From positions 558,001 through 622,000 of the forward strand of contig JAWWNJ010000109.1 of NCBI GenBank assembly GCA_037176885.1: 64,000 nt of DNA, in the 5' to 3' direction. This document shows, piece by piece, positions 55,974 through 64,000 of this stretch (positions are counted from its first letter, which is position 1; each line of letters opens with the position of its first letter). The position numbers and the translations under genes were made by a program. Under the pieces are notes generated by a model. It did no database searches. It saw nothing but the letters and a program-made list of their open reading frames with translations, and had not been told where the DNA came from. Source of the stretch: Favolaschia claudopus (taxonomy: Eukaryota > Basidiomycota > Agaricomycetes > Agaricales > Mycenaceae).

Positions 55974-57532
55974 ATGACCAGCACCAAGCGCATCGCTCTT
56001 GAGGGTTAGATTGATCTTCAGCCGAAGTTAGTGCTTTGAATACTGACTTTTTCGCCGTAGTTGCTCTTTTCCTAGCCGGCCAAGTAAGCCTTGTCGCTTT
56101 CTTACTTACATCTGAAGCTCATCATGTTCTGTGGAAGGCAGCCTTGTTCTATACTGTGAAGGTGTGAAGTCTGGTTTTGCAGTCCGAGAACGGCCGATTG
56201 ATGGCTCGCCGCTCGGGTTCTCTTTTGGTAGTGGGCACTCGATGAATTTCTGCCTGAGAAGAACAAAGAGGTCAAGGCGAAGCAACTAGAGGCACTGAAA
56301 CGCCTAGGACACGGTAATTTGGAGCTTGACGAATATGAACGTATGGCCAGTCAACTCCGTTCTTTCTTGCGCTAAGATCGCTCTGCAGGAACGGTTGCGA
56401 ACGAGGTGATACATCCGGACGATATAACTGTCAAGTTCACAGGTGTGCCCGCCTTTTTCCGTCTACGTCGTTCCTTTGCTGACTGCTTTAGATATTGGTG
56501 GTCTCGACGCCATAGTGTCGTCACTACGGGAATCCATTATCTATCCATTGGTCTATCCCAACTTGTTCAGCTCGTCTTCTCTCTTGGGGTCACCAAAAGG
56601 TGTCCTGCTCTATGGACCTCCCGGATGTGGGAAGACCATGCTGGCAAAAGCTCTGGCGAAGGAAAGCGGCGCGACCTTTATAAATATCGCCGCCAGCGTC
56701 CTTACAAACAAGTGGTTTGGCGAATCCAATAAACTCGTTGCGGCACTCTTCAAGCTCGCCCGCAAGTGCCAGCCAAGCATCATCTTCATCGACGAAATCG
56801 ACTCTTTTCTACGGGAACGGAGTAGTGGTGACCATGAGGTGACGGGGATGATGAAGGCCGAGTTCATGACGTGCGCACCTTCCATCTCTGCAATCTTGGC
56901 TGCCCATTGATTGTGTCCTAGGCAATGGGATGGTCTGCTTTCGAGTACTGATCGGATTCTCGTCCTGGGTGCGACGAATCGACCGAACGACATCGACTCT
57001 GCAATTTTGAGGCGAATGCCCAAGCGCTACGCCGTTCCCCTGCCCAACCTCGAGCAGCGACTGAATATACTTACCTTGGTATGCCTCCGTCTTCTCACCT
57101 TCCCCTCCCCTCACAGTGTGTCGCAGATTCTCCATGAGACCCCGCTGGCATCCGACTTCTCCATGACCGCTCTAGCAGAACTCTGCTCAGGCCAGTCTGG
57201 CTCAGATTTGCGTGAGATGTGTCGTAACGCAGCGATGGTCCCTGTGCGAGAGTTTGTGCGCAAGACGAAGGGCGACAAGGACCTGCTAGAACTAGGCCAG
57301 CTTGAGGTGCGCTTCATTCCCGCTTACCTACGGAGCTCGTCGATGCTGATCACTTTCGAAGGGCTTCCATCTTCGACCACTCACCTTAGATGATTTCTTC
57401 CCCCAAAACCAGAATGATGCTGCTACCACTACGTTATCAGAACATACACCTGCACCCCCGCTTCCCGTAGACGACAGGTCGCGGCTGGATGAGATGGACG
57501 AGCCTGAGCCGTCCTCCACAGCGGCCTCTTGA
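55974..57532 (+). CDS. MSP1: MSP1/ATAD1 AAA ATPase of the mitochondrial outer membrane
   Basis: About eight exons, ATG at 55974, TGA at 57530-57532. A hydrophobic N-terminal segment ([16 protein letters not shown]) serves as the membrane anchor, followed by [20 protein letters not shown] and [19 protein letters not shown]. The AAA core has Walker A GPPGCGKT, the pore-loop region NKWFGES, Walker B IIFIDEID, sensor/second region of homology [20 protein letters not shown] with the arginine finger, and the C-terminal lid [23 protein letters not shown]1 extracts mislocalised tail-anchored proteins from mitochondria and peroxisomes. Compared with yeast, there is an extra Pro/Glu-rich C-terminal extension of about 50 residues. 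Confidence 0.92.
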
Positions 57533-57887
57533 CTGTTAGATGATACGCTTCAGTGCGGCATCACGATATTTAGATATGTATGTACTACTTCTCGATTATT
57601 GCTACGGAACATAGTACCACAACCACTCAAGAATAATAATACACAGATTGTATCCTGTAAATGGTATGCCGCAGCCGAGCGATTTCCCGAACCTGCGCCC
57701 CATGTACTGCACCGATTCGGTGCCTGCCTTGCCTGTTCTTTCTTGGAGTTTTGTGACCTGACGCCGCGTGAATATTCTATCTTACACACCAAGTGCTTGC
57801 TAGAGCCCAGTGAGCATATCATGATGGTCTTGATACAGATCAAGCTCTCCTTGTCCGTATCCTCGACGGAGCCTGTCGACCAAACCC

Positions 57888-59991
57888 ATGGACAAGCCTG
57901 CGGTTCTCATTGTGAGCATTGTCCCTCCGCAAAAATATCCTTTTCATGACACTCGACAGGTCGGAGCCGGTCCTTCGGGACTCGTACTGGCTCTCATTCT
58001 GCTTCAATGCGGAATATCAGTGCGCATTATCGATAAGCAAACGACGTATAGCGTAGGCTCTCGGGGAGCGGCAATTCAGGTGAGATCATTGTTTCGCGTT
58101 GGTCACCTCGGGGGGAACCTACTACTCAATCTTTTCTGGAATCTGTATAGCCTCGTACGCTAGAGCTGTATGCCCTTCTCGGCATCCTACCCGATCTTCT
58201 GAAAGCAGGGGAACTCCTCCGACCGACGCTGGCGAAATACAACCACGGAGATATCGATCCGAAAACGTTCGTCAAGGTCGTCGATATTGTAGAACCCACC
58301 CCAGATCTTCCCTACGTCAGTCGATATGTTTTGCTGTTGCACTGCAGGATTGTTCATTTACTGGCCCCTTCTATCACAGCCGAATGCATACTATATCAGT
58401 CAAGTCCGTCACGAAGAAGTTCTTCGCTCGCACCTGCGGAAGCTGTCGTGCGATGTTGAGCTTGGTTCCGAGTTACGCAGCCTCGAGCAATTTCCTGACC
58501 GTGTTGTCGCCCATATTGAGAGAACGGATTTCGACGGGAACCAAGTGGAAGAAGAAGCTGAATTTCAGTGGCTTGTTGGGACTGATGGTGCACGGAGCGT
58601 CGTACGGAAGCAGATTGACGTAGAATATTTGGGAGAGACGAGAGCGCAGTGCATAGCCTTGGGAGATATTATTATAGAAGAAGGTGTAGATCCTCAAGTG
58701 AGTTCTGCCTCCGGTTTTGCTTCCTTCCCTAGAGCTGATAAATTCACCTTCGACTTTCGTTCCTAGTTCTGGCACAGCTGGGATGGATCGGCAAAATCGT
58801 AAGAGAAGTTTCCTTGGTCTGTACCCGAGTTTATTTTCATGATTGACTTGTCTCTGGCAGAATCATCTTCCGTCCGAGCGGGGTGACTGACAAGTCGTTC
58901 ATGTTTTTCTACACGGGCCGTTCAGAAGAATTGTCAAACACGACCATCACTCGGGAGGAATTGGTGAACGATTTTCGCGAAATCACGGGCAGACAGGATG
59001 TGAAGTTTGGCTCCGCGCCTTGGCTATCGAGTTACAGGTCAGTCTTCTCATGTTGAGTTTCCGTTTTCTGTTGTTCAACTGACGTTTCGTTTCAGGCCCA
59101 ATAAAGTTCGCATGGTGGACAAGATGCAAGTCGGCCGTGTTTTTCTGGCTGGAGGTGAGTTCGTTTTTTCTACTTATTGATGTCAAATATTTTCCCCACA
59201 CAAGCATTCCAGATGCTGCGCATTGTCACAGCTTGACCGGTGGTCAGGGCTTGAACTCTGGCGTCCACGATTCGTTTAATCTAGGCTGGAAACTCGCGCA
59301 GGTTCACCACGGTCGTGCCGCCCAAACACTCTTGCAGACATACGACGAAGAACGGTTGAGAGTCATTGCATATATGCTTAGATTTACCACGGCACTACAC
59401 AATCAGTCTTTCGAGCGCCTGCAAGCTGGCAAGAAGATGGAGGACGCATCCTGGGATCGCGGCGGGGACCTTCAAATGCTCGGTGTCAATTATTCTGGAA
59501 GCTCGATCATCTTACAAGAAACCGACGCAGTGGCGGGGATAAATAACGCGTACTCGCGACCGGTTGGTAGCGGTCCTGCGAGCGTGGAGGCTTCGTTCCG
59601 TGCTCCTGATGCGTCAGGTCTCGTTTTGGCGGGATCGGCAGCATCATCCACGACGACTTTATTTTCGGTCTTCAATGTCACGACACACAGCGTATTGCTC
59701 TTTGGACGTGACGCGGATTGCAGTGCTCGAATATCAGACGTAGTTGCTCGGATTCCTCGCGGAATTGCGCGAGCTGTGCGGCTTCTTCCGCAGGGCGAGA
59801 CTGGCACTGCGCCGTCTCCCTGCGAAATCGTTCTGGAGGATCGGACCGAGTCTGCGTACGGGGTTTACGGAGCGCCCCTCGACAAGCTCACTATTGTTAT
59901 TGTTCGCCCCGATGGAGTCGTCGGCGCTGTCGTCCCTGATATAGACGGCGTGGAACGTTACTTCGCCAACTTTGTCAGATCTAACCCCTAG
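57888..59991 (+). CDS. FAD-dependent aromatic hydroxylase-type monooxygenase
   Basis: About eight exons, ATG at 57888, TAG at 59989-59991. The FAD-binding start is split by an intron inside the Rossmann motif: MDKPAVLI then VGAGPSGLVLALILLQCG. Next come VRIIDKQTTYSVGSRGAAIQ, PRTLELYALLGILPDLL, QVRHEEVLRSHLRKL, the DG motif WLVGTDGARSVVRKQ, and VGRVFLAGDAAHCHSLTGGQ, the GD motif, followed by GLNSGVHDSFNLGWKLA. A C-terminal thioredoxin-like domain with LVRPDG-like (TIVIVRPDGVVGAV) closes the protein, as in phenol 2-monooxygenase. Such enzymes use NADPH and O2 to hydroxylate phenolics; the substrate is unknown. All flavin motifs are intact. Confidence 0.88.
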
Positions 59992-60616
59992 CAGCCTAGC
60001 TTTGGTCAGAGTCTTTACAATATGGCATGATGTGCTCGCTTTCTTTGTCAACCCTGCTCTCATTATAATTTATATTTGAATCGCGGTACAGAGATTCGGT
60101 CTTCTCGGGAACAAGTCTTGGAAAAGAAAGGAGTAGCAAATACCGCAGTTGCATTCCGAGGCGGCATCCACGATGGGAAACGCACGAGAAAACAAGAACG
60201 CCAGAATTGAAAGCGTTCTGAACAGCTCTTTCATAATTAACAGCCTTCGTATAATCATAATTTGAATATTGACGTTGTATTGGCGGTACTGATCCTACCA
60301 TTCGTCCAATGACACAACGTACCCTCTCATGATCAAGAATAAAGCCGACCCACTATGGAATCAAACAAGACACGTCGGACTCGGGTTGTTGACTTGCCTG
60401 TTCCCCATCGACGATATGCGGAAAGAGCACACACCCGAATGTTCAATAGGGGGTTCGAAATCGGGCATCTCGGGGATGTTGAACATTGAATATATTGAAT
60501 GCTCAGTGTGCAAATCCCAATATCGAGATGCGATTGATAGACCTTTGTTCAAGTCGCGGATTCTTACTTAGAGGAAAATCAATGATTGAATGAAAGCGGA
60601 GTAAAAACATGAGTAC
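59992..60616. other. Intergenic, no gene seen
   Basis: Left flank of the tRNA-like array. Short self-similar pieces (TTGAACATTGAATATATTGAA at about 60480) occur, but no coding sequence. Confidence 0.4.
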
Positions 60617-60713
60617 GGCAAGATCTCGAGTCGAACGAGGGATGTCGGAAGTCTTTGCAAATTGTGGTGAAAATGGCCAGTATCATCCGATACACACCGT
60701 GCGCATTCTTGCC
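60617..60713 (-). repeat. tRNA-like element 1
   Basis: Acceptor GGCAAGA pairs fully with TCTTGCC; T-arm CCTCG-TTCGACT-CGAGA; anticodon-type stem TCGGA/TCCGA encloses about 36 nt. Confidence 0.5.
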
Positions 60714-60987
60714 TCGAATCTGGATATTGCGTTCACTATGTGCGAGGAAACAGACGAGATCGTCGGAGACGACTCGGAAGTGTCTGTCTTTCGTCTGGGA
60801 TGTGCCGAGTGAAGTCAGGAAGGCTGACCCACATACTAGACGACTAAAAGGATGTGAACGCGAAGAGAAGACATAGGCATATATCTAACGCAAAAGATGA
60901 GACCAAAACTCACTGAGAGAGGGATCCAAATTATGACCTGAGAGATGTAGTGCAACCATTTTGCCCAGTAAAAATGGTCGACTATCA

Positions 60988-61080
60988 TGCCAGGACTGGA
61001 TCTCGATTCGAAGGAGGATATCGGTTGTTGAGGATCCGCCTGGCTATCATATCCACACCGACGCACACGATCGTACGCGT
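60988..61080 (-). repeat. tRNA-like element 2, badly degenerate
   Basis: Only traces of the T-arm (GATTCGAAGG on the plus strand), the GATATCGG segment and the closing CACACCGACGCACACG remain, in the order seen in the other copies. Confidence 0.3.
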
Positions 61081-61277
61081 CTCCGCCTTGGATGAGTAGT
61101 TTCGATCTGCGACAAAACAGTATAAAACCGATTCATGGAAACGTAGGTTTGATCTGAGACAAATTTGAATTGAGCGAGAGAAGACCAATGAGAGACAACG
61201 ATGGACGAGGAGACGGATTTCTGAGAAGGACTTGGGTCCGCCGGGAGAAAAAAACAAGTCAAAGCGATAGGCGGAAT

Positions 61278-61367
61278 GGCAGGACCCTCGGATCGAACGA
61301 GGGACATGGGGAGAAATCGAGGGCTTTTGAATATGGTGACCCGATGCGCACCATGCGCTTTCCTGCC
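61278..61367 (-). repeat. tRNA-like element 3, best preserved
   Basis: Acceptor GGCAGGA/TCCTGCC pairs at all seven positions. D-arm GCGC-ATGGT-GCGC, T-arm CCTCG-TTCGATC-CGAGG with a perfect B box GTTCGATCC. The anticodon-region insert is shortest here. Confidence 0.55.
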
Positions 61368-61588
61368 CTATTTCGCTGTCAAGGTGTGAATGACTCGGGC
61401 TTGGAGGGTACGCGAGAACCGCGGAAATCCGTTCGCAGCATCGCAGCAACTATTGACAGAGACGAGAGAAAGTTTGCCACTGACTGGGACGAGGTGCTAG
61501 CGAGGAGCTCCGGAGGCGAGCCAAAAAGTGTCGATGCAGGAAGGCGAGACTGGAAAGCCCAAAAAAGATTGTTCATCCAAAGTCCCAT

Positions 61589-61691
61589 GGCAGAACCTCG
61601 AGTTGAACGAGGGACATCGGGAGAATCTAATCCAAGATAATAGAGACCCAGGCGTATATTTCACCCGATGCGCACCGTACGCTTTCCTGCC
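61589..61691 (-). repeat. tRNA-like element 4
   Basis: Acceptor GGCAGGA/TTCTGCC (one G-T pair), D-arm GCGT-ACGGT-GCGC, stem TCGGG/CCCGA around an insert of about 40 nt, T-arm CCTCG-TTCAACT-CGAGG. Confidence 0.5.
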
Positions 61692-61880
61692 CTATTTCTT
61701 CGAAAATTTCAACGAAATCATGAGTCGGAATTGCTGCCACTTGAAGCTGTGAGAGAGAAAAGCGCAGAAAAAGTACGGAGACAGACGAAGGAAAGTCTGC
61801 TGACGAGTTCCTAGTGCCGGAATGCGAGACGCGGAAGGCCAAAAAGATTTTTTCCGATTTGGATGTCTGGATGGGATCAT

Positions 61881-61973
61881 GGCAGAACCCCGAGTCGAAC
61901 GGGGGATATCGGGAGATTCAACTCAGTGGCTGGCATATTACTATTTTGCCCCGATGCGCACCGTGCGCCTGCC
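61881..61973 (-). repeat. tRNA-like element 5
   Basis: Starts GGCAGGC and ends TTCTGCC, so two acceptor pairs are weak. T-arm CCCCG-TTCGACT-CGGGG is perfect; stem TCGGG/CCCGA retained. Confidence 0.5.
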
Positions 61974-62245
61974 TGTTTTGAGTGCCATTCTGAGTCCGAG
62001 TGTGAGTCAGAGGAGGACCAAGCTGAGACGAAGCATTTTGGTATGGTCACTGGCAGGATTTGAAAATTTCAAGAAATTGGTCGCACCAACTTGGAGGCCT
62101 GCCGGCGTCGTCGAATGTAGACCGACTAAAGACCGCTAGGCTTCAAGTTTCAAGAGACCAGCTGCGGAGGAAAATTCAAGACCACTTCCCAGTCTCCGAG
62201 CTGAGGTCACCCAAAACAAAAATTACCTGATCTAAATTATCTGAT

Positions 62246-62342
62246 GGCAGAACCCTCGAATCGAACGAGGAACACTCAGCTGAAGACAAGCTTAAGTCCT
62301 CCTTCACGCAAGATGCACTGAGACGCGCCACGCGTTCCTGCC
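62246..62342 (-). repeat. tRNA-like element 6
   Basis: Acceptor GGCAGGA/TTCTGCC; T-arm CCTCG-TTCGATT-CGAGG; the internal stem is changed on both sides together (CTCAG/CTGAG instead of TCGGG/CCCGA), so pairing is kept. Confidence 0.5.
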
Positions 62343-62611
62343 TGAAAATCCCAGCGAACGAAGTCGGTAAGAGGACAAGACATTGCGATCAAAAATACAT
62401 TACGCGTGACGCGTCTGCCAATTGCACACTGATACAAAGAAGGAGGAAAAGTCAAGAGGGTCGTTACTTTAACTGTTTACACTACACACAATTCTTCCGA
62501 ATTCAATCCTCAACAAGCTTCTCCCTCTCCCCTTCCCACCCTCTTCCCTTGTCGCGGCCGGCGACTCGGACGTCTTCCGAATCCTTTGTCGCACCCCCGA
62601 CAGCCCACGCG

Positions 62612-63639
62612 CTACTTCAGCAACTCCTCTACGATCCGATCGTCGTTTATCTGTGCGACGTTGGCGCCGCGGTAGTTGAGCCGGCGGAGGACGTCGATCT
62701 GTTGTTGTCGTGAGTAAAGAAAAAATAAACGCAGAAAAGAACGCAGAAAAGAAAGGCGGCGCTAAAGAGAGAGACCTAAGGGGAAGGCAGGGCAGACAAT
62801 CCCCACTTGCAAGAAATACCCCTCGCCGCCTCCCAACGGAGAAGGCACGCAGCGAATGAGAATGCCACTCACCACCTTCGACCGCGCAAACCCCAGCGCC
62901 TCAAACCTCTCCACATGCGGCCTCTCCAACCCCGCAATAGCAATGTCGTCCCTCTCCGCTCCTCCACCTCCTCCTCCCCCCCTTGCCCCACCCCCCGCCG
63001 CACTCGTCACCTGCACCCTCCCCTCCTCGCCCGCCTCCGGCACCGCATACGTCTTCGTCCAATACACCGCCGTCTCCTCAAAGCTCCTTCGCGACGCCGT
63101 ATAGTGCTTCGCGACCTCCGCGTCCTGGGGGTCGTCCGGCTCGGGGCTGCAGAGGAGACTCTGCAGGGAGATCAAGGTGGATTTGAGCGTGAGGACGGGG
63201 GACCACGCGTCTTTGAGGATGTCGAGGCAGATGGCGCCGGAGGCGGAGGAGACGTTCGGGTGGTAGACCTGTGGTGGATGTGGTTATTAGTCTCGTGTGC
63301 GTGGACAGTGGAAAGGGAGAGGGGACAAAGACCTTTGTGATGAACTTCATCTTGACGGGCTGAAAGGGATACGAGTCGGGGATGACGATGTCGACTTTGA
63401 AGAGGCCGCCGGCGTAGGGGGTGTCGGAGGGCCCCGGGAAGGATCCGATGAGGTGGAAGGGCGAGGAGTCGACGAGATCGATGCGGATGTTAGACGTCTT
63501 ATCGTTTTTGCAGTCTATCCAGGAAAATGGCGATAAAATAGAAAGAAAAGGCGATCCGTCAGAAACCGACTCATAACCCGCACAGACCTGGGTACAGACC
63601 TGCTATCTCTTTATTCACTCTGCGGAGGCGGGCGTCCAT
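62612..63639 (-). CDS. UBC1: Ubiquitin-conjugating enzyme E2 with UBA domain (UBC1/UBE2K type)
   Basis: Five exons, ATG at 63639 (MDARLRRVNKEIAGLYP), TAG at 62614-62612. UBC fold: IRIDLVDSSPFHLIGSFPGP, DTPYAGGLFKVDIVIPDSYP, FQPVKMKFITKVYHPN, the active-site Cys in SGAICLDILKDAWSP, TLKSTLISLQSLLCSPEPDD followed by PQDAEVAKHY. A Gly/Ala-rich linker leads to the UBA domain: ERFEALGFARSKV, then IDVLRRLNYRGANVAQINDD and IVEELLK. The combination of E2 and UBA is specific to Ubc1/UBE2K, which extends Lys48 chains and serves ER and APC/C-linked degradation. Linker length (with a run of seven Gly) is larger than in yeast. Confidence 0.92.
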
Positions 63640-64000
63640 CTTGTCTTATTGTCTTTCTCTTCTCGTAGTGCTCTCTTGAAGATACTTTCCTCAGGAATAC
63701 AGTTCGTGGGCGCAACGATATACAGTATCGCGATGGTATGGATGTACGGCGGAGACGAGTCGGATGGAGTTGTGGGCGCAAGAGGGTGATTGGCGGAATA
63801 CAAGGGCAAGATGGGAGAGACGGAGAGAGGTGGGAGAGTGGCACTAACCGGATCGGCAAATGCCGGTCCGGGTCTTCGACAGCCTTCTTGCACCTTCCAC
63901 TTTTTACCTTTGTTCTACGTACCTTGAACCTCTGGGCATTCAAGAAAAATGGGCCCATATCAAGGCGTTAGGATCTCTTTACGCTTCTCCTCGTTCGATC
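63640..64000. other. UBC1 upstream region and right edge
   Basis: Promoter and leader of UBC1. An antisense-looking open frame extends upstream of the UBC1 ATG but has leader-like, Pro/Arg-rich composition. No other gene can be called before the edge. Confidence 0.4.

Larger units (their letters stand above)
60617..62342 (-). repeat. Array of at least six tRNA-like elements
   Basis: Elements at 60617-60713, about 60988-61080, 61278-61367, 61589-61691, 61881-61973 and 62246-62342 all lie on the minus strand, about 290-370 bp apart. Each well-preserved one starts GGCAGGA or GGCAAGA, ends with the complementary TCCTGCC or TTCTGCC, and has a perfect T-arm (CCTCG-TTCGATC-CGAGG type) plus a short D-arm and a clamp before and after a 25-40 nt variable insert in the anticodon loop. 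Spacers also share pieces such as GGCCAAAAAGATT and GAGAC, so the whole unit seems tandemly duplicated. U8 and A21 are missing, so they are unlikely to be normal tRNAs. Confidence 0.65.

Noticed and set aside
60617..62342. Calling the array ordinary intron-containing tRNA genes
   Set aside because: U8 and A21 are missing in the copies examined, the D-loop is too short, and no consistent anticodon with a preceding T can be read across copies.
60617..62342. CRISPR array
   Set aside because: Units are about 300 bp apart, imperfect and in a eukaryotic context; no cas genes.
63611..63958. Minus-strand frame overlapping the UBC1 start
   Set aside because: Pro/Arg/Ser-rich leader-like composition; the E2 fold begins at the ATG at 63639 in another frame.

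Overview
The window looks like nuclear DNA of a mushroom-forming basidiomycete (Agaricomycetes). Genes are broken by many short introns, mostly about 45-75 nt with GT-AG ends. Several families are those expanded or typical in this group: F-box/LRR-like proteins with a WLDRSAPF-type linker, DUF6534-like multi-pass membrane proteins, beta-trefoil (ricin-B-like) proteins, a WOPR regulator and a GT61-like glycosyltransferase. Apart from the short F-box remnant, functions were assigned by reading spliced reading frames and recognising family motifs; no database search was possible.

Layout. 0-9.3 kb is an F-box cluster: the 3' part of one gene at the left edge, a short remnant, a paralogue interrupted by one in-frame TAG, an intact paralogue, then a head-to-head pair of a second subfamily in which the leftward copy is decayed and the rightward copy intact. 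10-17.2 kb holds an Apc15-like gene and two same-strand DUF6534-like membrane genes that bracket a short-chain dehydrogenase and a beta-trefoil protein. 17.5-29.4 kb carries a secreted GH20 hexosaminidase, the geranylgeranyltransferase-I beta subunit, pirin, a GNAT acetyltransferase and DML1/Misato. 29.4-32.0 kb is gene-poor, with a tRNA-like element and a degenerate CTCAAG-type repeat. 32.0-43.6 kb holds a WOPR (Gti1/Pac2) regulator, a CCDC25/Jlp2 homologue divergent from a HIT protein across about 98 bp, an SLP1-like SUN protein and a GT61-like glycosyltransferase. 44.5-51.1 kb is a same-strand run of a SnoaL-like protein, a Zn2Cys6 factor and an FMN-dependent alpha-hydroxy-acid oxidase. 51.1-54.1 kb shows no gene. 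54.1-60.0 kb has a single-pass membrane protein of unknown function, MSP1 and a phenol-hydroxylase-type FAD monooxygenase. 60.6-62.4 kb is an array of at least six same-strand tRNA-like elements. The right end holds UBC1.

Links between genes. Most are housekeeping genes without shared pathways: prenylation (GGTase-I), mitochondrial upkeep (DML1, MSP1), ubiquitin (UBC1, Apc15-like, F-box receptors), ER/nuclear envelope (SLP1). The SnoaL-like/Zn2Cys6/FMN-oxidase run is the only arrangement resembling a small regulated metabolic cluster, and that is inference.

The most unusual observations are at the level of gene structure. A 9-nt exon encodes the third zinc-ligand cysteine of the Zn2Cys6 domain, and skipping it would keep the frame. 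An 11-nt and a 13-nt exon occur in pirin and the HIT gene. Three introns (dehydrogenase, beta-trefoil protein, pirin) fit best as GC-AG.
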